32,256 nt of DNA from JAJQBJ01 sp964387095 (GCA_964387095.1 CAYLVH010000011.1:1-32256); one strand, 5' to 3'. Counted from the first letter of the stretch, positions 15,751-22,488 are shown. Notes: a model not told the origin generated them from the letters alone. Translations and numbers: made by a program.

Positions 15751-15886
15751 AGAGATAACAATTCCAAAATAACCGCTGTTTTCTGATAAAAAACAGAAAA
15801 GGACTTGTTTTCAAACTCTTCCTCCCTCTTTTTTGAATTTTCCTTCCTCATTAAAAACCCTCGTGCATGTCACGGGGGTTTTTAAT
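15751..15886 (+). ncRNA. Candidate CU-rich small RNA with intrinsic terminator
   Basis: The 241-base gap between the kinase-like and AAA+ genes contains no reading frame worth calling but has a promoter, a hairpin (CTGTTTT 15776-15782 with AAAACAG 15790-15796), two pyrimidine-rich single-stranded stretches containing CCTCC (15821-15825) and CCTTCCTC (15842-15849), and a strong terminator hairpin (15850-15886: ATTAAAAACCC with GGGTTTTTAAT, CGTG with CACG). The CU-rich stretches are complementary to GGAGG ribosome sites, the layout of many Firmicute trans-acting sRNAs. The terminator could instead serve only the kinase-like gene. The predicted transcript is about 135 bases. No known RNA family was recognised. 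Confidence 0.4.
15850..15886 (+). terminator. Strong intrinsic terminator after the kinase-like gene / sRNA candidate
   Basis: ATTAAAAACCC (15850-15860) pairs with GGGTTTTTAAT (15876-15886), and CGTG with CACG closes the upper stem around a short loop. The T5 run lies in the 3' arm. Confidence 0.85.
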
Positions 15887-15900
15887 GCAAATCACGCCAT

Positions 15901-15935
15901 AAAAAGCCTCTCTCCTAAAGAATGCGGGAGGCTTT
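15901..15935 (-). terminator. Intrinsic terminator of the AAA+ ATPase gene
   Basis: AAGCCTC (15904-15910) pairs with GAGGCTT (15928-15934), extended by CTCC/GGGAG-type pairs. On the minus strand TTTTT follows (15901-15905). It could also act on the plus strand (CTTTTCGTTT). Confidence 0.8.
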
Positions 15936-15939
15936 TCGT

Positions 15940-17385
15940 TTATTCCTCGGTTTTCAGATCTTCCTGGGCATTTTCATCCTCAGCGGCCTTTTTGAAATCC
16001 TCCACCGTCACCTCCATCAGATCCTCCACGGTGGGATTCTCCAACCGGCTGACCCGGTCAGACTGGGTGACGATTAACGTCTCAAACAGGTTGCGCACAT
16101 CCCTGGCGTTGCCGAAATTCACGTTGCGCTGCTGATACAGCTTGTCAAAATAGCTCCGGGCGTAGGCCAAAGCCTCCTGGTCTGGCTCGTAGCCGTTCTT
16201 TTTACACTGGGAGCAGAAGATTTGATACAACTGCTCACCGTTATAGTCATCGAAGTAAAAGTATTTATTGAACCGGGACTCCAGCCCGGGATTAGAGGAG
16301 ATAAAGTCGCTCATCAGGTCCACATAGCCCGCCACGATGACAATCAGCTCATCCCGGTGGTCCTCCATATTCTTCAGCAGGACCTCAATGGCCTCCTTGC
16401 CGAAGTCGTTTTCCCCCTTTTGGCTGGTCAAGGAATAGGCCTCGTCAATGAAGAGGACGCCCCCCAGGGCCCGGTCGATGACCTGCTGGGTTTTGATGGC
16501 GGTCTGGCCCACATACCCCGCCACCAGGCCGGAGCGGTCCACCTCCACCAGCTGCCCCTTAGGCAGCACGCCGATGGCGTGATAGAGCTTCGCCATCAGC
16601 CGGGCAACCGTGGTCTTGCCGGTGCCGGGGTTGCCCAGGAAGACCAAATGCAGGCTCATGGGCGGCACCGGCAACCCGTTCTCCTGGCGCAGCTTGCGCA
16701 CCTTAATCAGGTTGATCATGCTGTGGACATCCTTTTTCACCTGCTCCAGGCCGCAGAGCTCATCCAGCTGGGCCAGCAGCTCCTCCACCGTCTCCTCCGG
16801 AGCCTCCTCTTTTCGCTCAGGCTCCTGGGCTTGAGGCTCCGTCTGCCCTGCGCTCCGGGCGGCTCCCGGGAAGGGATCCCCCTGGGGCGGCGCTTTGGGC
16901 TCCGCTGGCGAGGTAGGCTCGCCGCTATAATTGCGCAGAACGCCCACGCACACCTCCACATAGTCCGCCTCCCGCCGGGTGATCTGGTCATCCACCGCCG
17001 CAAACAGGAGGAGGATGGACTCGCACAGGCTCTGGAACTGGACGGCTAGCCGGGTGTGATGCTCCTTGTCGCACTCCAGCAGCTGGTCATAAAATACCGG
17101 CGGCGTAAATGCGGGATGATCCGTCACCCGGCTCAGCACCTCAAAGTAGAGGGCGTCTCCGGGCTTTGCGCCGTCACTTTGGATGGCGTTATAGACGTCC
17201 ACATAGTCCTCGTTTATCTGACTCCCCTGGCCCCATACGCAGATGGCGCAGCGGCGGAAATAGTTATCCGCAGAGAGCATCACCCGAAGTTGCAGCTCTT
17301 TGTTGGGGATCCGGGCCACAAAAGACCGGATCAGCTTCCGATATTCCCGGCGCACCATGGCCGCCGTCACCTTTTTATTTCCCAT
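15940..17385 (-). CDS. CbxX/CfqX (SpoVK-like) AAA+ ATPase with N-terminal TerB-like helical region
   Basis: This 481-residue protein has three parts. Residues 1-153 are helical and include LLLFAAVDDQITRREADYVE (125-144), whose acidic pattern resembles TerB-like domains. Residues 154-200 form a Pro/Glu/Ala-rich linker. Residues 201-470 are an AAA+ module with GLEQVKKDVHSMINLI, Walker A GNPGTGKT (251-258), the pore-loop-region GLVAGYVGQTAIKTQ, Walker B LFIDEAYSL (311-319) and an arginine-finger-region SNPGLESRF. This is the CbxX/CfqX type, whose members include Rubisco activases and SpoVK. The target here is unknown. It stands alone with its own promoter (17420-17448) and terminator. The ATG follows AAAGGAA at longish spacing. 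Confidence 0.9.
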   Translation of the reverse strand: MGNKKVTAAMVRREYRKLIRSFVARIPNKELQLRVMLSADNYFRRCAICVWGQGSQINEDYVDVYNAIQSDGAKPGDALYFEVLSRVTDHPAFTPPVFYDQLLECDKEHHTRLAVQFQSLCESILLLFAAVDDQITRREADYVEVCVGVLRNYSGEPTSPAEPKAPPQGDPFPGAARSAGQTEPQAQEPERKEEAPEETVEELLAQLDELCGLEQVKKDVHSMINLIKVRKLRQENGLPVPPMSLHLVFLGNPGTGKTTVARLMAKLYHAIGVLPKGQLVEVDRSGLVAGYVGQTAIKTQQVIDRALGGVLFIDEAYSLTSQKGENDFGKEAIEVLLKNMEDHRDELIVIVAGYVDLMSDFISSNPGLESRFNKYFYFDDYNGEQLYQIFCSQCKKNGYEPDQEALAYARSYFDKLYQQRNVNFGNARDVRNLFETLIVTQSDRVSRLENPTVEDLMEVTVEDFKKAAEDENAQEDLKTEE

Positions 17386-17419
17386 GGCAAAAACCGTTCC
17401 TTTTCACATTTCAACTCTT

Positions 17420-17448
17420 ATTATATCCACTGTCCCTCCTTCGGTCAA
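17420..17448 (-). promoter_or_regulatory. Promoter of the AAA+ ATPase gene
   Basis: On the minus strand TTGACC, a 17-base spacer and a perfect TATAAT. It lies about 35 bases upstream of the start codon. Confidence 0.8.
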
Positions 17449-17502
17449 GAAATCTATCGGAAGATCGAATTTCTTTTTGGAAATTTCCAGGGGAATTTGC
17501 AG

Positions 17503-17531
17503 TTGCATTTTGCGGCAAAATAGAATAGGAT
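17503..17531 (+). promoter_or_regulatory. Promoter with embedded palindrome upstream of mgtE
   Basis: TTGCAT (17503-17508), a 17-base spacer and TAGGAT (17526-17531). A perfect palindrome ATTTTGC-G-GCAAAAT (17507-17521) fills the spacer, a likely operator position. The motif resembles that at 4163. Confidence 0.6.
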
Positions 17532-17537
17532 AGTAGA

Positions 17538-17766
17538 AGGATCAGCTTTGCTGATATCAAATCATTTATATTTGATTGAAAGGGAGATGAGAACCGAATG
17601 GATGGTGATAGTCGAAGTTGCAGAATTGCGGAATCCGGCCAGTCAACCCTTGACCCCACCCCCGGGCGACCATCCTGGTTCCCGTTCCATGTCAGGTGCT
17701 GAGCCTGAGTCTGTTCTTTCTGCTTCCGACCGAACACACACTGTTTCTGTATGGAGGTAGATATAA
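17538..17766 (+). promoter_or_regulatory. Structured leader of mgtE (candidate Mg2+-responsive control region)
   Basis: The predicted transcript start near 17538 leaves a leader of about 229 bases. It holds hairpin 1 (ATCAGC-TTT-GCTGAT, 17541-17555), hairpin 2 (ATCAAAT 17556-17562 with ATTTGAT 17570-17576), and a long-range stem GAACC-gaat-GGATGGT (17591-17606) with ACCATCC-t-GGTTC (17669-17681), which encloses a small hairpin GTCAA-CCC-TTGAC (17642-17654). After it comes TCAGG-N7-CCTGA (17692-17708) followed by a U-rich stretch. The conserved M-box (ykoK) sequence blocks were not found, so if this senses Mg2+ it would be another class. A possible leader peptide lies inside. Pairings were found by eye, without energy calculation. 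Confidence 0.5.
17598..17702 (+). CDS. Possible 34-residue leader peptide upstream of mgtE
   Basis: ATG 17598 is preceded by AAGGGAG at about 11 bases and opens a 34-codon frame ending at TGA 17700-17702. The peptide contains LDPTPGRP near residues 18-25, an Asp/Pro-rich stretch like that in the enterobacterial Mg2+-sensing leader peptide MgtL (which contains DPTP). The stop codon falls in the loop and 3' arm of the TCAGG-N7-CCTGA hairpin. A competing frame (ATG 17587, 57 codons, ending at 17760, 6 bases before the mgtE start) contains PLTPPPGDHPG but its ribosome site is too close to the ATG. Either, both or neither may be translated. Confidence 0.3.
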   Translation: MDGDSRSCRIAESGQSTLDPTPGRPSWFPFHVRC

Positions 17767-19161
17767 TTGAACACACAAACCTATACGCTGGAAAATCTGG
17801 ATGAACTTCTGGATTTGGTCCGGGAAAAAAAGTTCCGCCAGCTGAAATCCATCCTTTCGGAATGGAACGCGGCGGATATCGCAGAGTTCCTGGAGGAGGT
17901 TTCCGACCGCCTGGGCCATGAGAAGGTTGCCCTGGTGTACCGCATGCTCCCCAAGGATCTTGCCATCGAGGTCTTTGCCTTCCTTCCTACGGATAACCAG
18001 GGCAACCTGATCAACGGCATGAGCGATGTGGAACTGAAGGGCATTGTAGAGGACCTTTACGTGGATGACGCCGTGGACATGTTGGAGGAGCTGCCCGCCG
18101 CCGTGGTGCGCCGTGTATTGGAAAATGCAACGCCTGAAACCCGGTCCGTCATCAATCAGTTCCTAAATTATCCGGAAAACTCCGCCGGCAGTATTATGAC
18201 CAGCGAGTATCTGGCGGTGAAGAAGGCCATGGATGTGGCCGCCACCTTTGACTATATCCGGGCCCACGGCCAGGATATGGAGACCATCTATACCCTGTTT
18301 GTCACCGATGCCCAGCGCCATCTGGATGGCATTGTCACCGTCAAGGATCTGCTGATGAACTCCTACTCCACCAAGCTGGAATCCATTATGAACACCAACG
18401 TCATCTACACCACAACCACCACCGACCAGGAGGATGTGGCGGAGATGTTCAACAAGTACGACCTGCTGGCCCTGGCCGTGGTGGATCAAGAAAACCGCAT
18501 GGTTGGCATTATCACCGTGGACGACGTCGTGGACGTTATGGAGGAAGAGACCACCGAGGACATCGAAAAGATGGCCGCGATTGTTCCAACGGATAAGCCC
18601 TATCTGAAAACCGGCATCTTTGAAACCTGGAAATCCCGCATCCCCTGGCTCCTCCTCCTGATGGTCTCCGCCACCTTCACCGGCCAGATCATCACCTCCT
18701 TTGAGGACTCCCTGGCCGCCTTCGTGGCCCTGACCGCCTTCATCCCCATGCTGATGGACACCGGCGGAAACTCCGGCTCCCAGTCCGCAGTCACCGTCAT
18801 CCGCGCCCTATCCCTGGGCGATTTGGAATTCCGGGACATCCTCCGGGTGATCTGGAAAGAGCTTCGGGTGTCTGTTGTCTGCGGCTTGACCCTGGCTGTG
18901 GTCAACTTTGTCAAGATCATGCTGATTGACGGCTTGCTCTTCCACAACGCGGGCATCACCCCCATCGTGGCCCTGGTGGTCTGCTGCACCTTGGTATTTA
19001 CCGTCATCTGCGCCAAATTTGTGGGCTGCACCCTGCCCATGCTGGCGGATAAGGTGGGCTTCGATCCCGCCGTCATGGCCTCCCCCTTCATCACCACCAT
19101 CGTGGACGCCATCTCCCTGCTGATCTATTTCCAGTTCGCAAAGCTGCTGCTCCACATCTGA
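17767..19161 (+). CDS. mgtE: Magnesium transporter MgtE
   Basis: This 464-residue protein has the complete MgtE layout: a cytosolic helical N domain (about 1-130), two CBS domains (about 137-255, including MVGIITVDDVVDVMEEE), a connecting helix and a five-helix membrane domain starting near PWLLLLMVSATFTGQ. The family signature FIPMLMDTGGNSGSQSA sits around residues 321-337. MgtE is a Mg2+-gated Mg2+ channel in the plasma membrane. The start is TTG 17767, supported by GGAGGT 8 bases upstream and alignment of the first helix; no ATG fits. A long structured leader precedes it. A flavin reductase gene follows 69 bases later. Confidence 0.96.
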   Translation: MNTQTYTLENLDELLDLVREKKFRQLKSILSEWNAADIAEFLEEVSDRLGHEKVALVYRMLPKDLAIEVFAFLPTDNQGNLINGMSDVELKGIVEDLYVDDAVDMLEELPAAVVRRVLENATPETRSVINQFLNYPENSAGSIMTSEYLAVKKAMDVAATFDYIRAHGQDMETIYTLFVTDAQRHLDGIVTVKDLLMNSYSTKLESIMNTNVIYTTTTTDQEDVAEMFNKYDLLALAVVDQENRMVGIITVDDVVDVMEEETTEDIEKMAAIVPTDKPYLKTGIFETWKSRIPWLLLLMVSATFTGQIITSFEDSLAAFVALTAFIPMLMDTGGNSGSQSAVTVIRALSLGDLEFRDILRVIWKELRVSVVCGLTLAVVNFVKIMLIDGLLFHNAGITPIVALVVCCTLVFTVICAKFVGCTLPMLADKVGFDPAVMASPFITTIVDAISLLIYFQFAKLLLHI

Positions 19162-19173
19162 CCGAAGGAGGTT

Positions 19174-19202
19174 CCTTCTCCATGGGCCTGCCAAGGAGAA
19201 GG
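19174..19202 (+). other. Intercistronic hairpin between mgtE and the flavin reductase gene
   Basis: CCTTCTCC (19174-19181) pairs perfectly with GGAGAAGG (19195-19202) across a 13-base loop. No U-run follows. It may set relative expression of the two genes. Confidence 0.55.
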
Positions 19203-19230
19203 CGCCTCAAACGAAAAGGAGTTAAATTCT

Positions 19231-19737
19231 ATGCTGACGAAAGTAGACCCCAAATCCCTGACCTTCAACCCCTTTGCCCTCATCGGCTCCCAGTGGGCCC
19301 TGATTACCGCCGGGACAAAGGAGGCCTGCAACACCATGACCGCAAGCTGGGGCGGTGTGGGTATCATGTGGAACAAACCTGCGGTCACCGTTTACATTCG
19401 CCCCCAGCGTTACACCAAACACTTCGTGGATCAGGAGGAAACCTTCACCCTGTCCTTCCTGCCTGAGAAGTACCGGAAGGAACTGGCCTACTGCGGCCGT
19501 ACCAGCGGCCGGGACGAGGACAAGATCGCCCACTGTGGCTTCACCTTGGAGACCTCCCTGTGCGGCGCCCCCTACTTCGCTGAGGCGGAGCTGGTCCTGG
19601 TCTGCCGCAAGATGTACCGGCAGACGCTGTCCCCTGATTCCTTCCTGGATCAGGAGCTGATCCACCAGAACTATCCCCAGCAGGATTTCCACGATATGTA
19701 TATCGCCGAGATCCTGGAGGCCTACAAGAAGGCCTGA
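19231..19737 (+). CDS. Flavin reductase family protein (flavoredoxin-like)
   Basis: This 168-residue protein is a flavin-reductase-like FMN-binding domain of the split-barrel type. Typical landmarks are NPFALIGSQWALITAG near 14-29, NTMTASWGGVGIMWNKPAV near 34-52 (FMN-phosphate region) and RPQRYTKHFVDQEETFTLSF near 57-76. Anaerobes use such proteins as small FMN/NAD(P)H electron carriers or reductases. ATG 19231 is preceded by AAAGGAG at 9 bases. It may be co-transcribed with mgtE; a GC-rich hairpin follows at 19753-19781. The partner and electron donor cannot be told from sequence. Confidence 0.9.
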   Translation: MLTKVDPKSLTFNPFALIGSQWALITAGTKEACNTMTASWGGVGIMWNKPAVTVYIRPQRYTKHFVDQEETFTLSFLPEKYRKELAYCGRTSGRDEDKIAHCGFTLETSLCGAPYFAEAELVLVCRKMYRQTLSPDSFLDQELIHQNYPQQDFHDMYIAEILEAYKKA

Positions 19738-19752
19738 ACCTTGCATGAAAAT

Positions 19753-19781
19753 CCCCCGCTGAAACAAACGTTCAGCGGGGG
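19753..19781. terminator. Intrinsic terminator between convergent genes
   Basis: CCCCCGCTGAA (19753-19763) pairs with TTCAGCGGGGG (19771-19781). The T-rich tails are short on both strands (TTGCTTCGTT on plus, ATTTTCATG on minus), so efficiency is uncertain. Confidence 0.7.
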
Positions 19782-19789
19782 TTGCTTCG

Positions 19790-20044
19790 TTATCCCTTGC
19801 CCAGGAGGTCGGCAGCCAGGTTGGCCACCTTGAACACCGGGGTTTCCTGGGCCTTGACCGCCCGGTCCCGCTCCTCCCGGATGGGACTGCCCTGGGGGCA
19901 GTGCTGTTCGGCAAAATACTTTTCCAGGTCCCCGGATTTTTTCACCAGAGAATGGGGCAGCTTGGTAGCGATGTTCACCTGATCCCGGCAGCCCAGGCCC
20001 AGGATGGAGAGCTGTTTTCCGGTTTGATCCTCGCGATACTGCAT
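19790..20044 (-). pseudogene. Internally deleted aldo/keto reductase remnant
   Basis: The 84-residue open frame consists of three separate conserved blocks of a Clostridial aldo/keto reductase of about 370-390 residues, joined in frame: the N-terminal strand MQYREDQTGKQLSILGLGC, then a middle block DQVNIATKLPHSLVKK-SGDLEKYFAEQ (normally about residues 70-100), then a ferredoxin-like C-terminal piece HCPQGSPIREERDRAVK. The TIM-barrel centre, catalytic residues and most cluster Cys are gone. A GGAG stands 6 bases before ATG 20044, which is 1 base from the PHP gene's stop, so it may still be translated. It is most simply a decayed gene; a short functional product is possible but unsupported. Confidence 0.7.
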
Positions 20045-20045
20045 A

Positions 20046-20894
20046 CTAATCTCCACGCCAAACCTGTTTTAACTGGGCCGCAACTTCCTCTGGCACCCGC
20101 AGCGCCCCGTCGCCGGTACCCAGCTGGATGTGGGGCTTGCGGTCTCCGTGGAAATCGCTGCCCCCGGTATCAATCAGGCCATTCCGGCGGCCCAGGTCCT
20201 TCAAAAGCGCCCTCTGCTCCCGGTCATATCCCGTGTAATAGACCTCCAGGCCCCTGGCCCCGCAGTTTGCCCCATAGGCCACGAATTCCTCCAGCTGCGC
20301 AAGGGGATACCCGTATTGCAGGGGATGGGCAAGCACCGGCACGCCGCCGGCCTTGAGAATGACCTCCGCCGCCTCCGGGAAGGGCATCCTGGGCCGATCC
20401 CGATAGTAGGGACAGCCCGGGGAGAGGTAGCGGTGAAAGGCGTCGGTGACACTCTCCGCCCAGCCGCAGTTTACCAGCGCCTCGGCGATATGCGGACGGC
20501 CAATCACCGTGCCGGGATGGGCCGCCTCCAGGGCATCCATGGAGATGGGGCAGCCGTCCGCCTGCAAAGCGGCCACGATGATCCGGTTCCGCTTTTCCCG
20601 GCCATGGACGTTCCAGTCCAGCACCTGCCTCAGTGCCTCCGACTGAGGATCCAGAAGATAGCCCAACAGGTGTACGTCCTCCCCCTGGTAGTCCGTGGAA
20701 ATTTCAATGCCGCCCATTATCTCCACCCCCAGCCGCCTTCCAGCCTCCCGGGCCTCAGCCACGCCGCTCATGGTATCGTGGTCCGTGATGGCTATGACGG
20801 ACAGGCCCTTTTCCCGGGCCAGCTCCACCACCTGGGTGGGAGTTTTGGTCCCGTCCGAGGCAGTTGTATGAATATGTAAGTCTATCCAGCTCAT
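20046..20894 (-). CDS. PHP-domain phosphoesterase (YciV/TrpH-like)
   Basis: This 282-residue metal-dependent phosphoesterase shows the four PHP motifs: DLHIHTTASDG (I, residues 4-14), AITDHDTMSG (II), HPLQYG (III) and GGSDFHGD (IV), all metal ligands. It resembles YciV/RNase AM, which removes 5' nucleotides from RNA and hydrolyses 3',5'-bisphosphonucleotides. ATG 20894 was chosen because the protein then begins at motif I and AGGGAG lies 6 bases upstream; the open frame upstream to 20948 lies inside the divergent promoter region. A reduced aldo/keto reductase remnant follows immediately. The reaction is assigned from the family, not shown here. Confidence 0.92.
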   Translation of the reverse strand: MSWIDLHIHTTASDGTKTPTQVVELAREKGLSVIAITDHDTMSGVAEAREAGRRLGVEIMGGIEISTDYQGEDVHLLGYLLDPQSEALRQVLDWNVHGREKRNRIIVAALQADGCPISMDALEAAHPGTVIGRPHIAEALVNCGWAESVTDAFHRYLSPGCPYYRDRPRMPFPEAAEVILKAGGVPVLAHPLQYGYPLAQLEEFVAYGANCGARGLEVYYTGYDREQRALLKDLGRRNGLIDTGGSDFHGDRKPHIQLGTGDGALRVPEEVAAQLKQVWRGD

Positions 20895-20931
20895 GGTCAG
20901 CTCCCTTTTTCCAAATATCTTCAAAATGCAC

Positions 20932-20959
20932 TTGAAATTGCCGGGCAATCCGGTATAAT
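20932..20959 (+). promoter_or_regulatory. Promoter of the HPr-like gene
   Basis: TTGAAA (20932-20937), a 16-base spacer and a perfect TATAAT (20954-20959). The 5' UTR would be about 31 bases, with a strong TAAGGAGGT ribosome site. Confidence 0.75.
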
Positions 20960-20996
20960 AAACTTATATCTGTAGACAAATAAGGAGGTTTTCCCT

Positions 20997-21209
20997 ATGG
21001 TTATCACCAAGAAATTTAATTCCGTTGCCGAGTTGCAGAAGCTCCAGCGCTTGGCTTGCGAGGTGCCTGAGGATGTGTTCCTGCACTCCCTGGACGACTC
21101 CATCATGGTGGACGCCAAGTCCTTCATCAATCTGTTCACCCTGGACTTCACCCAGCCGGTGAAAATCGTCACCGAGTCCCCTCGCGTTTTTAAGGAATTT
21201 AATAAGTAA
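20997..21209 (+). CDS. Small HPr-like protein lacking the phosphoacceptor histidine
   Basis: This 70-residue protein has the second half of an HPr fold: DDSIMVDAKSFINLFTLDF aligns with the NGKTVNLKSIMGVMSLG region of B. subtilis HPr, followed by the strand QPVKIVTE. The first half is shortened and lacks the GIHARPA motif, so there is no His15, and no clear Ser46 site either. It cannot take part in PTS phosphotransfer and is probably a structural or ligand-binding homologue. TAAGGAGG precedes ATG 20997 at 8 bases, among the best ribosome sites in the window, and a strong promoter and terminator frame it, so it is likely well expressed as a single gene. Confidence 0.85.
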   Translation: MVITKKFNSVAELQKLQRLACEVPEDVFLHSLDDSIMVDAKSFINLFTLDFTQPVKIVTESPRVFKEFNK

Positions 21210-21214
21210 GATTT

Positions 21215-21267
21215 GAGCTTGTCGGCTTTGTCGACAAGCTCTCTCTCGAAAATGCAAGCATTTTCTC
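21215..21267. repeat. Double-hairpin repeat element, includes copy 2 of the 24-bp palindrome
   Basis: The first hairpin is GAGCTTGTCG (21215-21224) with CGACAAGCTC (21232-21241). The second (21244-21267) is base-for-base identical to 1025-1048. It lies 3' of the HPr-like gene and 3' of the convergent ROK gene, just before the HPr-like gene's terminator. Confidence 0.75.
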
Positions 21268-21278
21268 AAATTTGGCCC

Positions 21279-21324
21279 GCCCTGCCGCAGCGCACGCTAA
21301 AGCGCACGTTTGCAGGGCTTTTTT
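21279..21324 (+). terminator. Intrinsic terminator of the HPr-like gene
   Basis: GCCCTGC (21279-21285) pairs with GCAGGGC (21312-21318), with further GCGC pairing inside, followed by TTTTTT (21319-21324). Confidence 0.85.
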
Positions 21325-21329
21325 GATCC

Positions 21330-22289
21330 TCAGGTGAATTTGGAGAGCATGGCCGCGCCAATGATGCCGGCATCGTTGCCCAGGGCGGCCAGCACCAGCT
21401 TGCAGCGGCGCTTGGAGTTGCGGGCATAGTCCTCCCGGTCCAGAATCTCCCGCACAGGAGCCAGCAGGGCTTCGCCCGCGTTGGAGACACCCCCGCCCAA
21501 GCAGATGACCTCCGGCTGGAAGACATTCACCATATTGGTGATGCCAGTGGCCAAATAGCCCGCGTAGGTCTGAATCAACTCCCCAGCGGCCTGATCCCCC
21601 TGCTCCATGGCGGCGAAGGAGGTGCGGCCGTCCACCTGGGACAAGTCCCCCTTGACAACCTCCCACATCTTGGAATCAGGGTGGGCCGCCATGGCTGCCT
21701 TGGTCTGGCGGATCAGGGCAGTCGCGGAGGCATAGGCCTCAAAACAGCCTCTCCGGCCGCAGCCGCACAGCTCGCCGCCTTGAATGATAACGGTGTGGCC
21801 CAGCTCCGCCCCGGCATAATTAAAGCCGGCCAGCAGCCGGTTGTTGATAATGACGCCGCCGCCGATGCCGGTGCCGATGGTGATGGCCACCAGGCTCTTG
21901 CACCCCTTGCCCGCCCCGGCGTAAAGCTCCCCCAGGGCGGCCACATTGGCGTCGTTTTCAATCAGGACCTCCTTCCGGAAGCGCCGGGAAAGCTCAATCC
22001 CCAGCGGGGTATCATTGAAATGCAGATTGCAGGAGTACTCCACGATTCCCGTCTCCGAATTGGCAATGCCGGGGGTTCCCACCCCAACGGAGGCCACTTG
22101 CTCCATGGGAATCCCCGCCTCCGCCACAGCCTGTCTCACGGTCCTCTCTATGGCGGAGATAATGGCTTCGTCCCCATCGTTTACGGGACAGCTCATATGT
22201 ACCTTCGCGGCGATCTTCCCCGCTTCGTCCACAACGCCGGCCTTCACATTCGTGCCGCCCAGGTCAACGCCGATATAATACTGCTCCAT
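21330..22289 (-). CDS. ROK family sugar kinase (glucokinase-like)
   Basis: This 319-residue ROK protein begins with the ATP-binding motif YIGVDLGGTNVKAGVVDE, contains the catalytic-region IENDANVAALGE and the ROK zinc site GH-N-CGCGRRGCFEAYAS (near 165-185), and has no N-terminal helix-turn-helix, so it is a kinase and not a NagC/XylR-type repressor. It most likely phosphorylates glucose, the usual substrate of Firmicute members of this length. AGAGGAGC precedes ATG 22289. It is monocistronic, convergent with the HPr-like gene. A 5' UTR hairpin (ATGCGG-TTTT-CCGCAT type, 22329-22345) is visible; no clear promoter was found on its strand. Confidence 0.92.
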   Translation of the reverse strand: MEQYYIGVDLGGTNVKAGVVDEAGKIAAKVHMSCPVNDGDEAIISAIERTVRQAVAEAGIPMEQVASVGVGTPGIANSETGIVEYSCNLHFNDTPLGIELSRRFRKEVLIENDANVAALGELYAGAGKGCKSLVAITIGTGIGGGVIINNRLLAGFNYAGAELGHTVIIQGGELCGCGRRGCFEAYASATALIRQTKAAMAAHPDSKMWEVVKGDLSQVDGRTSFAAMEQGDQAAGELIQTYAGYLATGITNMVNVFQPEVICLGGGVSNAGEALLAPVREILDREDYARNSKRRCKLVLAALGNDAGIIGAAMLSKFT

Positions 22290-22459
22290 GTATAGCTCCT
22301 CTCTCTGCCGCCATGCCGGGGTAACTCAATGCGGTTTTCCCGCATATCTTAATATGGTACCATGTCTACTACGTTTTAGCCACAAGGTAATACATAATAT
22401 ATCACAACGCAGGGAAGATTTCAATGCCAGTTTTCATCATATCCACAACGGCTCAGACT

Positions 22460-22488
22460 TTGACGATTTCCCCCGAATGTGATATACT
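22460..22488 (+). promoter_or_regulatory. Promoter of the M18 aminopeptidase gene
   Basis: TTGACG (22460-22465), a 17-base spacer and TATACT (22483-22488) preceded by TGA, an extended -10. It is about 40 bases upstream of GTG 22530. The 240-base gap 22290-22529 otherwise holds only the ROK 5' region and AT-rich sequence. Confidence 0.75.

Noticed and set aside
17538..17766. M-box (ykoK) Mg2+ riboswitch upstream of mgtE
   Set aside because: The conserved blocks (such as GGTGAGGCTCCT and GCTGCTGCCC) are not present; kept only as an unclassified structured leader.
19182..19466. A 94-codon frame starting after GGAGG just before the flavin reductase
   Set aside because: It overlaps the reductase in another frame, is Arg/Pro-rich, and its start lies inside a hairpin; the reductase is unmistakable.
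21199..21666. A 155-codon minus frame ending in a tail that includes KMLAFSRES
   Set aside because: It is antisense-frame read-through of the ROK gene end into the repeat; the similar tail seen near 1000 reflects the shared 24-bp repeat, not a protein.
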